This document shows, piece by piece, positions 8,333-16,087 of a DNA stretch of 39,710 nt. Origin of the DNA: an uncultured Bacilli bacterium (lineage in GTDB: Bacteria > Bacillota_I > Bacilli_A > ML615J-28 > CAG-313); assembly GCA_934133195.1 (NCBI GenBank), contig CAKPAZ010000012.1:1-39710 (forward strand), read 5' to 3'. Below the pieces are notes generated by a model. That model worked only from the letters and a program-made list of their open reading frames with translations, did no database searches and was not told the origin of the DNA. Numbering within the stretch: position 1 is the first letter of the stretch; each line of letters opens with the position of its first letter. The position numbers and the translations under genes are program-made.

Positions 8333-9220
8333 TCATTCATTGAATAAGTTTTGATTTGACATCGCTACTTTAAATGTTGGTTCAAATAATGAGCCTTGAC
8401 CATTTACCTTTAATATTTTTAAATATTTAGGACTTTTTTGAATAACTAGTTTACTATTTTCATCAATCTCAATCATTGTTCTTCCATCAATCACAACTAT
8501 TGGTTTGTGTTCATGGTAAGTTTGACGTTGATTAGGATCACTGATATCAATAGAAACTATATCTGTATCATTAACTACTAAAGATGTAATATTTCTAAGT
8601 TGGGGACAGAGTGGGGTAACCACAAAGTTTTTAGCATTAGGTAGAAGTAAAGGTCCTCCACTAGAAAGACTAAATGCACTCGATCCGGTTGAGGTAGCAA
8701 CAATAACTCCATCCGCATAAAATGAGGTTTTGTTATTACCATTAACATACATGTTAATAAGTAACATCTTGAAAAGTTTTCCTCTTTCAATGCTTACTTC
8801 GTTAAAGGCAATTCCTTTATGAATGTCGTTTTCACTATTTTTAACTACATATTCAAGGGTATTTCTATTTTCAACAAAATAGTTATCATTGAATATACTT
8901 GTTAATTTTTCCGGATAGTTTGTTCTTGTGGCCTCGGTTAAGCATCCTACTCTACCTAGATTAATACCGAAGTATGCGTAATCTTTATCCACATATCGGT
9001 GTAACTTATTAAGTAAAGTTCCATCTCCACCTAGTACAAGAGCAAAATCAATTTCCGTGCTATCTTGAATTTCACTACCTCGATTAATTTTTGAGATTAA
9101 TTCATTTTCAAGAAATACATTACAATTGTTCTTTTCTAAAAAACTTATTACTTCATTTGTGACAATAAGTTTTTCATCTTTAGCTTCATTTACTAAAACT
9201 AAAATGTTCCTTTTTTTCAT
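8333..9220 (-). CDS. nadK: NAD kinase
   Basis: A 295-aa ATP-dependent NAD kinase, making NADP. It shows LVLGGDGTLLNKLH (the GGDG motif with the catalytic Asp), FGINLGRVGCLTEA, and the conserved GVIVATSTGSSAFSLSSGGPLL. I chose ATG at 9218-9220 because GGAG lies 6 nt upstream. A longer frame to a TTG at 9241 would begin almost at the transcript start set by the promoter at 9250-9278. It heads a three-gene operon with nfnA and nfnB, which links NADP synthesis to NADP reduction. This annotation is firm. Confidence 0.93.
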   Translation of the reverse strand: MKKRNILVLVNEAKDEKLIVTNEVISFLEKNNCNVFLENELISKINRGSEIQDSTEIDFALVLGGDGTLLNKLHRYVDKDYAYFGINLGRVGCLTEATRTNYPEKLTSIFNDNYFVENRNTLEYVVKNSENDIHKGIAFNEVSIERGKLFKMLLINMYVNGNNKTSFYADGVIVATSTGSSAFSLSSGGPLLLPNAKNFVVTPLCPQLRNITSLVVNDTDIVSIDISDPNQRQTYHEHKPIVVIDGRTMIEIDENSKLVIQKSPKYLKILKVNGQGSLFEPTFKVAMSNQNLFNE

Positions 9221-9249
9221 ATTCATCTCCAGCAATATCAATCTTTTTT

Positions 9250-9278
9250 ATTATACATCATTTTTTCATTTTTTTCAA
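9250..9278 (-). promoter_or_regulatory. Promoter of nadK-nfnAB
   Basis: Minus-strand TTGAAA (9273-9278), a 17-bp spacer and TATAAT (9250-9255). Transcription would begin near 9243, giving a leader of about 20 nt that just holds the GGAG ribosome site and supports the start at 9220. Confidence 0.8.
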
Positions 9279-9310
9279 CTTATATGTAAAAATTATTTGT
9301 TTTTAAAAGA

Positions 9311-9342
9311 AAAAAGGATTATAGAGATAATCTCTATAACCC
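9311..9342 (-). terminator. Terminator of the Rnf-like redox operon
   Basis: A long hairpin over 9316-9342 with a near-perfect 12-bp stem (TTATAGAGA against TCTCTATAA at the core) follows the Gx-transporter stop immediately. On the minus strand it runs into a U tract (complement of the A run at 9311-9315). Confidence 0.88.
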
Positions 9343-9840
9343 TTATAGGTCAATATTTTGAAACTTTTTAGCAAGGTTACCACCGATTAAACCAATGACA
9401 ACTCCAGCTACAGTTCCTGTGACTATTAAAACTGGTAAATAGTAAGCTATTTCAACTGTTGTTGTTACAAAACAAGCAACAAGTATTTGACCAATGTTAT
9501 GGAATACACCACCAATTACACTTACTGTAATTGTTGATAGTTTGGTTAATTGTTTTAAAAGAATCATTGCTGTTAAACTTAAGATTGCACCAGCAATACT
9601 ATAAGCAAGACTATATGCATTACCAAAAAGTAGTGCTACTAGAAATACTCTTAATATACTGACGATAACTGCATCTTTCCATCCTGACTTATATAGTAGA
9701 AATATTATTACTATATTGGGAAGTCCAAGTTTTACTCCCGCAAGTAAGGGAAAGGTTGGAAGTAAACTTTCAACATAAGAAAGAATTAGAGCTAAGGAAA
9801 TACATATACTTAAGTAAGTTATCTTTTTAACAGCTTTCAT
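9343..9840 (-). CDS. Gx transporter family / heptaprenyl diphosphate synthase component I-type membrane protein (EetB-like)
   Basis: A 165-aa protein with about five hydrophobic segments. The sequence LLAGVKLGLPNIVIIFLLYKSGWKDA and a later GGVFHNIGQILVA are typical of the Gx transporter/HepS (Hpre_diP_synt_I) family, which resembles ECF-transporter substrate-binding subunits. The prenyl-synthase name is historical and doubtful. In Listeria-type extracellular electron transfer loci a protein of this family is, to my recollection, called EetB and stands with a NusG-II protein, exactly as here. It is the last gene of the redox operon, 8 nt after the NusG-II gene, with no clear Shine-Dalgarno, so coupled translation is likely. 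Confidence 0.8.
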   Translation of the reverse strand: MKAVKKITYLSICISLALILSYVESLLPTFPLLAGVKLGLPNIVIIFLLYKSGWKDAVIVSILRVFLVALLFGNAYSLAYSIAGAILSLTAMILLKQLTKLSTITVSVIGGVFHNIGQILVACFVTTTVEIAYYLPVLIVTGTVAGVVIGLIGGNLAKKFQNIDL

Positions 9841-9848
9841 ATTACTTT

Positions 9849-10193
9849 TTACAATTCACTAATATTATCAACTCCATAAACTGTTACTGTTAGTTTATTG
9901 GGTAAGCAAGTAATTGTTTCTCCTTCCTTACTAATTTTACCTTGTTTTACACAAACATGATCTTTACAATTTGCGTCTAATAACCAAGCTTGTTTATCTT
10001 TTATACACAAAATATTAGTTCCTCCATTTAGTTCGTAGGTTCCTTCATCAGAGAAGGAATAACGAGCTACTTCTACGCCATCGACTTTAACGATAACGCC
10101 ACCACCATCTTTTTTAGTTAAAGTAACTATTAAGAATAAGATAGCCGCAAAAACTAATATTCCACCAATAATTAGAAAATCACGTTTTCTCAT
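9849..10193 (-). CDS. NusG domain II-containing protein (EetA-like), membrane-anchored
   Basis: A 114-aa protein with one N-terminal membrane helix (FLIIGGILVFAAILFLIVTL) followed by an extracytoplasmic NusG-II beta domain. The domain shows VKVDGVEVARYSFSDEGTYEL and a two-cysteine segment, ANCKDHVCVKQGKI, typical of this family. It is not transcription factor NusG. Family members occur with ApbE, Rnf subunits and Gx-transporter proteins in flavin-based electron transfer loci. Its ATG overlaps the rnfA stop (ATGA). Confidence 0.82.
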   Translation of the reverse strand: MRKRDFLIIGGILVFAAILFLIVTLTKKDGGGVIVKVDGVEVARYSFSDEGTYELNGGTNILCIKDKQAWLLDANCKDHVCVKQGKISKEGETITCLPNKLTVTVYGVDNISEL

Positions 10194-10741
10194 TTACAAG
10201 CAAGGAAAGCAAGAGCCATAAGACCAGCAACTAGTAAACTAATTGGAAGACCACGGAATGCTTTTGGTACACTTGTTTCATCTAGACGTTCATGTAAAGT
10301 ACTAAAAATAATCATTGTTAAAGTTAAACCTACACCTACTTGAGCAGCAGTTAGACAAGCTTCACCAAATCCTAGGCTAGCACCATTGATACATAAACCA
10401 AGTACAGCACCATTGATTGCGAAAGTTAAGAAATCAACTTGACAATATCCTTCTAGTTTACCTTTTGCAACTAAATGGATAAGTTCAACAACACCTAAAA
10501 CTACTAACACAAATACTAATGTTTGTAAATATTCAGCATGAGCAAGTAAATACTTATTAATTGGCCAAGTAATTAATGTTGTAAGTAACATTACTAAAAG
10601 AGTACCTAAACCAATAAATAATGATCTTTTAATTGTACGATTATTTTCAATAACTGCACCAGTTCCTAGGAAATGTAGGATTGCATAGTTATTTGATAAA
10701 AGACCAGCAAAAATGATACCTAAAATTAATTTAAGATCCAT
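10190..10741 (-). CDS. rnfA: Rnf/Nqr electron transport complex subunit A
   Basis: A 183-aa, six-helix membrane protein of the RnfA/NqrE family. The N-terminal half carries the LLSNNYAILHFLGTGAV segment, and the C-terminal half is a pseudo-symmetric repeat with ALFAINGAVLGLCI-like helices; conserved cysteines in this family hold an intramembrane Fe-S cluster with RnfE. It overlaps rnfE by one base (TAATG) and the NusG-II gene by four (ATGA). The stop is TGA. In canonical operons rnfB would follow directly; here it does not. Confidence 0.9.
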   Translation of the reverse strand: MDLKLILGIIFAGLLSNNYAILHFLGTGAVIENNRTIKRSLFIGLGTLLVMLLTTLITWPINKYLLAHAEYLQTLVFVLVVLGVVELIHLVAKGKLEGYCQVDFLTFAINGAVLGLCINGASLGFGEACLTAAQVGVGLTLTMIIFSTLHERLDETSVPKAFRGLPISLLVAGLMALAFLACK

Positions 10742-11346
10742 TATTCATTTACCTCCTCTTTAGTTTCGATTTTTTCACCAATACGGCGAATAACAGCAAG
10801 AACAATTGCAAGAACAATATATCCACCAAGAGCTCCAGCAAGAGTACTAATCTTATAATTAGCAAGGAATTTAAGTTCTTTTCCAAAGAATGTTGCATTA
10901 CCAAGAATTTCACGGAAGCATGCACATACAAACATGATTACAAGGAAGAATGCACCAGTGATTAAAGCAGAAAGAATTGATTTTCCTTCACCTTCAACAC
11001 TTGCGATTTCATCTGCTTCACGGAAGTTTACGGCACTTACAGCAAGACATGCAAGATGAACACCTAACATATCAACAACAGTTGGAACGAAAGCTTGCAT
11101 TAACATACAAACAAGAGTAGTAAAACCAGTAACTATTAAAATATATACGGGTACTTTACCTTTTGCAGGAATTACGTTCTTTAATGCACAAATTAGGATT
11201 GAGCTTAATACTAAAATAACAGTAACAGCAACACCCATTCCAAGTGCAGCACGTACATCAGCACTAGATGCCATTACAAATCCAGCACCAAGTGGTAGTA
11301 AGAATGAAGGTGTACCTCTTAAAAGTAATTTTTTAAGTTTATTCAT
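10741..11346 (-). CDS. rnfE: Rnf complex subunit E
   Basis: A 201-aa, six-helix membrane protein of the RnfE/NqrD family, homologous to RnfA. It opens with a LLLRGTPSFLLPLGAGFVMASSADVRAALGMGVAV segment and has CLAVSAVNFREADEIA, both characteristic of RnfE. Its start lies inside the rnfG end (8-nt overlap), with GGAGGG just upstream. It should pair with RnfA around an intramembrane 2Fe-2S cluster and carry electrons across the membrane. Confidence 0.9.
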   Translation of the reverse strand: MNKLKKLLLRGTPSFLLPLGAGFVMASSADVRAALGMGVAVTVILVLSSILICALKNVIPAKGKVPVYILIVTGFTTLVCMLMQAFVPTVVDMLGVHLACLAVSAVNFREADEIASVEGEGKSILSALITGAFFLVIMFVCACFREILGNATFFGKELKFLANYKISTLAGALGGYIVLAIVLAVIRRIGEKIETKEEVNE

Positions 11347-12598
11347 TTTCAGTTCCCTCCACTACGTTTGAAGATATAGTTTTAAATGCTTTAAATGCAT
11401 CATTTAATGATTCTTTAAATGCATTTGATGACATTGTAGCTCCACCAATTAATGTTTGTGAGCCATCAAATGTACTATCGTTTAATCCAACTAAACCATC
11501 TGAATATTTAGTTTCGTTGAAGTTTGGATCAAGAGCACCAAAGTATTGTTTTTCAAATACATATTCTGTAGCAGTTGCACTTACGATTGTACCATTATTG
11601 TCAAGGATAACAAAAATATCCATCATTTCAAATCCATAACTCTTAGAATAGAATCCGTAGTATGTTTGTTCATTTACTTTGAATTCTACAGCCGCAACAA
11701 TTGTATTATAAACTTTAACATTGATTGGTTTAATGTCTGTTGCATCTTTTACTGCAGCTGTAACTTTCTTAGTTAGAGCTTCTACTCTAGTATTAGCACC
11801 AACTTTAGCACTTGCTTCAGTCGCAAGAGCTTCATGATCAGCAGTAACATCGTTACCTTCAGTATCATAAATAGCATGTGTTCCAAGATTGTTAAAGATT
11901 ACTAAATACATCTTGTCAGCTTCTTTCATAATGAAAGCATAACCAGCATCGCTTAATGCTTTGTAGCCTTTAACGATATTTCCACTTGCTTCAATTTCTT
12001 CAGCTCTTAAGTTACCTGAACTTACCATACCACTGTGAACAGTTGGGATTAATTCAAGTAAGATTTGATCATCAGTTTTAACACCTTCTTTGATAAGATC
12101 ATTATCAATTAGGCATTTTAAACCAGCTTCAACAGCTTCTTTGAAAGCAGTTGATGAGAATGTTACACCAGCATGAATGGTTACACCAGTTAATGCTGAA
12201 TCTTTTCCAATAAATGTAAGTGGATATTCTCCAAAATCAAGTGATTCATGATATTCATTTACCTTTACACCTGAGATTTTACCATCAGTTGTTACACCAA
12301 GAGTAAATACAAGTGGTGCTTCTGAGTACTTAGATGTTGTAGAAAAACGAAGTACATAGCCTTTACCAGATGTTTCTTTATAAATAGCTGTAACTGTAGA
12401 TGGGACATCTTTTAGTGATTCTAATAATTCAAAGTTTTCTGCATCAGGCATAACTTCTTTTAATGGAGCAAGTTCGCCTTGTTGATTATTTTTTTCAATG
12501 ATTGGACCAGTAAAAAGATTTAACGCAATTGCTAAGCCGCCAAATACAACGACAATAAGAGTAATAAATAATGCAGTAAGTAAATTTTCTTTTTTCAT
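11339..12598 (-). CDS. rnfG: Double-length RnfG with two FMN_bind domains
   Basis: A 419-aa protein; usual RnfG is about 200 aa. One N-terminal membrane helix (residues 8-30) is followed by two extracytoplasmic FMN_bind-like halves. The first ends in HAGVTFSSTAFKEAV (Thr146), the second in IGGATMSSNAFKESL (Thr388). Both positions match the site where ApbE attaches FMN to Thr, though the first has Val in place of Ala. I chose ATG at 12598 because it follows AGGAGG; a longer frame would run back into rnfD. The second half starts around residue 210. Two flavins on one subunit would lengthen the outward electron path. Confidence 0.85.
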   Translation of the reverse strand: MKKENLLTALFITLIVVVFGGLAIALNLFTGPIIEKNNQQGELAPLKEVMPDAENFELLESLKDVPSTVTAIYKETSGKGYVLRFSTTSKYSEAPLVFTLGVTTDGKISGVKVNEYHESLDFGEYPLTFIGKDSALTGVTIHAGVTFSSTAFKEAVEAGLKCLIDNDLIKEGVKTDDQILLELIPTVHSGMVSSGNLRAEEIEASGNIVKGYKALSDAGYAFIMKEADKMYLVIFNNLGTHAIYDTEGNDVTADHEALATEASAKVGANTRVEALTKKVTAAVKDATDIKPINVKVYNTIVAAVEFKVNEQTYYGFYSKSYGFEMMDIFVILDNNGTIVSATATEYVFEKQYFGALDPNFNETKYSDGLVGLNDSTFDGSQTLIGGATMSSNAFKESLNDAFKAFKTISSNVVEGTENE

Positions 12599-12617
12599 AT
12601 CTTTTCCTCCTATTACC

Positions 12618-13589
12618 TTATCTAATTCCACCAAGTGTTTTTGGAGTAGTGATTTTTTCAATTAGAGGTACAAGTAAATTCATACATAAAATTGAAATTG
12701 ATACACCTTCTGGGAATGCTCCATACTTTCTGATTAAGAAAGTAATTAGACCACAACCTACACCAAAAATAACTTTACCTAAATTGCTGATTGGGCTAGT
12801 TACATAATCAGTTGCCATGAAGATTGCACCAAATAATAAGCCACCAGCAAGTACATGTGATAATGCATATGCTGCATTGAATTTAGAAGTTAATAAGTAT
12901 AAAATAAATACAGTTCCTACAAATGTTACAGGAATATACCATTTAATTACTTTTCTAATCATTAAATAGATAAATCCAATTAGTAATGCTATTGCACAAG
13001 TTTCACCAATTGTACCACCGTGAAGACCTACTAATAAAGTAAGTAAAGATGGAGTACCTTCAGTACCAGCACCATTATTTAAGAAAGATAGTGGTGTTGC
13101 ACCTGCAGTTAGTTCAACATCAAGAGCACCAGCAATTCCATTTGTTATGGCGTTACTTGCAAGATGAGGTGCTAAAGCAACAGAACTAAATGTTAATAAC
13201 ATAAATACACGAGCAGCGATTGCTGGGTTTGCGATGTTTTTACCAATTCCACCAAATAAACATTTAACAATGATTATTGCGAATAAAGAACCAATAATAC
13301 ATTCAAACATACCAACATTAACACTTAAGTTTAACGCAAGAATTAAACCAGTAACAACGGCACTTAAGTCTCCAATTGTTTGTTTTCTTCTTGTAATTAG
13401 ATTAAATAAGAATTCTGCAAGAACAGCTGTTCCTACACATAATGCTATGATTAATATTGCTTTCCATCCAAAGTAGATAATACCCATAATTGAAGCAGGA
13501 ATTAAAGCAATAATTACATCTAGCATAATATTTCTAGTTGAGACACCACTATTAATATGTGGTGCAGCAGAAACGTTAAGATCGTTCAT
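12618..13589 (-). CDS. rnfD: Rnf complex subunit D (covalent FMN)
   Basis: A 323-aa membrane protein of the RnfD/NqrB family. It starts with SAAPHINSGVSTRNIMLDVI, typical of RnfD, and has the FMN attachment motif ELTAGATPLSFL with Thr165 as the flavinylated residue. The conserved NPAIAARVFM helix and GGLLFGAIFMATDYVTSP are also present. About nine or ten membrane helices are predicted. It overlaps rnfC by one base (TAATG). ApbE in the same operon would load the flavin. Confidence 0.93.
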   Translation of the reverse strand: MNDLNVSAAPHINSGVSTRNIMLDVIIALIPASIMGIIYFGWKAILIIALCVGTAVLAEFLFNLITRRKQTIGDLSAVVTGLILALNLSVNVGMFECIIGSLFAIIIVKCLFGGIGKNIANPAIAARVFMLLTFSSVALAPHLASNAITNGIAGALDVELTAGATPLSFLNNGAGTEGTPSLLTLLVGLHGGTIGETCAIALLIGFIYLMIRKVIKWYIPVTFVGTVFILYLLTSKFNAAYALSHVLAGGLLFGAIFMATDYVTSPISNLGKVIFGVGCGLITFLIRKYGAFPEGVSISILCMNLLVPLIEKITTPKTLGGIR

Positions 13590-14950
13590 TATTTGTTTCC
13601 TCCTTCTTGATGTGCTTTTTCATATTCATAGTTTTTTAAGAATTTCTTAGCTTTTTGGTTGCTTGCAAGTAAATGACGATGAGCAGGACATACATATGCA
13701 CAGCTTGCACAGTCTACACATTGGCGAACGCCTGTTGCGATTAATTTTTCTGCACGTACATCTTCATTTTCTTCTCTTAAAGCAACATCTACTGCTGGAA
13801 CATTAATATTGATAGGACATTTATCAATACAACGTCCACAGTGGATACAAGCTGTTGGATCAGGTAAAACACTATGTTTTTCATCAAATGCAAGAACGCA
13901 GTTAGAAACTTTTACGATTGGGTCATCAATTGATAGTACAGCATGACCATTCATAGGACCACCGATAACTATCTTACCAGGTTCAGTTGAAAGTCCAGTT
14001 TGTTCTAGTAAATAACTAATTCTTGTTCCAAGTGGAGCAATTAAGTTTTTAGGTTCTAATACTGCAGGACCATCAACAGTTACAATACGTTCAACTAGTG
14101 GCATACCAGTTGAAAGGTATTCTGCCATTTTTGCTAGTGAAGAAACGTTAATGATTATAGCATGGAAATAAGGGAATCTCTTTCCAGCAATTGATACACG
14201 ACCAGTTGCATTATATAACATAACTTGTTTTGCACCTTGTGGGTACACTGGGTCAAGTTCATAAACTTCAACATAATCTTTGCTTGCGAAAGTTTCTTTT
14301 AATAATTCGATTGCATCTGGTTTATTTTTTTCAATACAAATCATGAATTTAGCATTGCTTAAATATTCACTTAAGTAAGTTCTTAAGTATTCAATACCTT
14401 TATCGATTAGATCAGGATGACTTAACATCATACGATGGTCACTTGTAATGTATGGTTCACATTCTGCAGCATTTACAAGTACTGTATCAACTGTATAATC
14501 ACCATTACGAAGTTCATTTAATTTAGCCCATGTTGGGAAGGCAGCACCACCAAGTCCTACACATCCGCTTTCACGAACTGCTTGTAAGAACTCATCTGCT
14601 GAATTAATAACTGGTACTTTAAGATTTGGATCTTTTTCCATTAAGCCATCACTTGCAATGTGGATTGCTTGTACTGATTTGCCACCAGCACGTTCAAGTG
14701 AAGAAATTTCTGTAACTGTACCTGAAACAGAAGCATGTACAGGAGAAGAGAATCTTCCATCTTCTCTTGCAATAAGTTGTCCTACATAAACATGATCTCC
14801 AACATTTACGATAGGCACTGCATTTCCACCTGATTGCATATCCATAGGAAGAATTACTTCACTTGGAACTGGAATACGGATAGGTTCACATTCTGCAGTA
14901 TGCTTATTATGTGGTAAATGTAATGAAGAAATATTTTTTCTAATAGCCAT
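13589..14950 (-). CDS. rnfC: Rnf complex subunit C (NADH-binding, two 4Fe-4S clusters)
   Basis: A 453-aa soluble subunit, normal length for firmicute RnfC. The N-terminal barrel has PVHASVSGTVTEI; the NADH/FMN region has GLGGAAFPTWAKL and VNAAECEPYITSDHRMML. Two ferredoxin-type clusters follow: CIHCGRCIDKCPIN and CVDCASCAYVCPAH. The start follows AGGAGG. It is the cytoplasmic entry or exit point for NADH electrons. Because rnfB, the ferredoxin partner, is missing from this locus, RnfC may be the only cytoplasmic redox subunit encoded here. Confidence 0.93.
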   Translation of the reverse strand: MAIRKNISSLHLPHNKHTAECEPIRIPVPSEVILPMDMQSGGNAVPIVNVGDHVYVGQLIAREDGRFSSPVHASVSGTVTEISSLERAGGKSVQAIHIASDGLMEKDPNLKVPVINSADEFLQAVRESGCVGLGGAAFPTWAKLNELRNGDYTVDTVLVNAAECEPYITSDHRMMLSHPDLIDKGIEYLRTYLSEYLSNAKFMICIEKNKPDAIELLKETFASKDYVEVYELDPVYPQGAKQVMLYNATGRVSIAGKRFPYFHAIIINVSSLAKMAEYLSTGMPLVERIVTVDGPAVLEPKNLIAPLGTRISYLLEQTGLSTEPGKIVIGGPMNGHAVLSIDDPIVKVSNCVLAFDEKHSVLPDPTACIHCGRCIDKCPININVPAVDVALREENEDVRAEKLIATGVRQCVDCASCAYVCPAHRHLLASNQKAKKFLKNYEYEKAHQEGGNK

Positions 14951-14973
14951 TATTTCCTCCTAAATTTATTTAA

Positions 14974-16065
14974 CTATTTATTTTCATTTGGATCAATAGG
15001 AACTATTCCTTTAGTATATTTTTGAGTTCCATCACTATAAATCCATAATACATCAACATTTTCTAATGTATTTACAAGAGCTAATCCTTCTTCATATGTC
15101 ATACAAAATAGAGCTGTAGATAAGGCATCTGCAAGTCCACTATCTTTTGTAATAACCGTTAAAGAAATAAAATAATTAGCAGGCATTAAGGTTTTTTCAT
15201 CAATTATATGATGGTATCTAACCCCATTAACCATAAAGTATCTTTCATAAACTCCTGATGTAACACATGATGTATCAGCAATTTTTAAGTACATTGCATA
15301 TCCACCATATGAATTATTAGGATCTTTGATTCCTGTTGTCCAGCCATCCCCGTTTGGTTTTGTTCCTACAATTCTGATGTTTCCACCAATATTAAGAACA
15401 TAGCTTTTGCATCCCTTTTGTTCTAATACTTTTGCGGCTTGCTCAGTCGCATACCCCTTACCAACTGCACCAACATCAATTGATGCTTTTGGATCTTTAA
15501 TTCTTACAGTTTTATTTGTTTCATCAATATCTAGTAAGTTAATATCAATATGTTTAGCAGCTTCTTCTAAGACTTCCATTTCGGGAATTTTAGCATTTTG
15601 TGGATCATCTGATGCATTTGTTCTTGCATCATGCCAAGGTCTTAAAACAGCTCCAAGCATAACATTCATTTTTCCATTTGTTAAAGCATATAATTCTTTT
15701 GTATATTTCAAGAATTTGATCAAGCGATCATCGACCTTTTGAGGTTCACCACCAGCGTTCTTGTTTATTGTACAAAGATTAACAACACCGGAATACTCGT
15801 GATAAATATCAAAAAGTTGGTGATAAGTTTGTAATTCAGTTGCTGCAAGATCACAGTTTTTGGAAAACTCTTCTTCTGTGTCTCCTGCATAACTATAAAT
15901 ATTGCTCACTGTATCAAAAAATTGAAAATACATTTTGTTCCAAACTTTATCATTTGGTTCTTCGTGTCTATGAAAAAAATTAGAGCAACCCAACATTAAG
16001 ATAAGTTGCCCTAAAATTAAGCCCAGACAGAATATTCTTTTGAACTTCTTCAAATTCATATTCAT
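14974..16065 (-). CDS. apbE: FAD:protein FMN transferase, lipoprotein
   Basis: A 363-aa ApbE. The signal peptide ends with the lipobox LMLGC (Cys27), so it is an anchored extracytoplasmic enzyme. Family signatures are FDTVSNIYSY near the N-terminus, KASIDVGAVGKGYATEQA, VLNIGGNIRIVG, and the C-terminal YHHIIDEKTLMPAN and SGLADALSTALF. It transfers FMN from FAD to Thr or Ser in target motifs. Candidate targets in the same operon are RnfD Thr165, RnfG Thr146 and Thr388, and perhaps the duplicated lipoprotein directly upstream. The start at 16065 has AAGGAT nine bases upstream. Confidence 0.93.
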   Translation of the reverse strand: MNMNLKKFKRIFCLGLILGQLILMLGCSNFFHRHEEPNDKVWNKMYFQFFDTVSNIYSYAGDTEEEFSKNCDLAATELQTYHQLFDIYHEYSGVVNLCTINKNAGGEPQKVDDRLIKFLKYTKELYALTNGKMNVMLGAVLRPWHDARTNASDDPQNAKIPEMEVLEEAAKHIDINLLDIDETNKTVRIKDPKASIDVGAVGKGYATEQAAKVLEQKGCKSYVLNIGGNIRIVGTKPNGDGWTTGIKDPNNSYGGYAMYLKIADTSCVTSGVYERYFMVNGVRYHHIIDEKTLMPANYFISLTVITKDSGLADALSTALFCMTYEEGLALVNTLENVDVLWIYSDGTQKYTKGIVPIDPNENK

Positions 16066-16087
16066 CTGTAAAATCCTTATAATTTAA

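Noticed and set aside
9221..9241. Longer nadK start at a TTG
   Set aside because: It would begin at about the transcript start set by the promoter at 9250-9278, leaving no room for a ribosome site; the ATG at 9220 has GGAG in front.
9849..10190. The gene after rnfA as a diverged rnfB
   Set aside because: It has one membrane helix and a NusG-II domain with only three cysteines in all, and lacks the ferredoxin-type CxxCxxCxxxC clusters of RnfB.
11546..11776. Plus-strand frame opposite rnfG
   Set aside because: It is antisense to a clear coding gene, has no ribosome site and a low-complexity Cys/Phe/Ile-rich product typical of a shadow frame.
12599..12661. Longer rnfG start inside rnfD
   Set aside because: The extension overlaps the rnfD end, and AGGAGG with correct spacing precedes the ATG at 12598.
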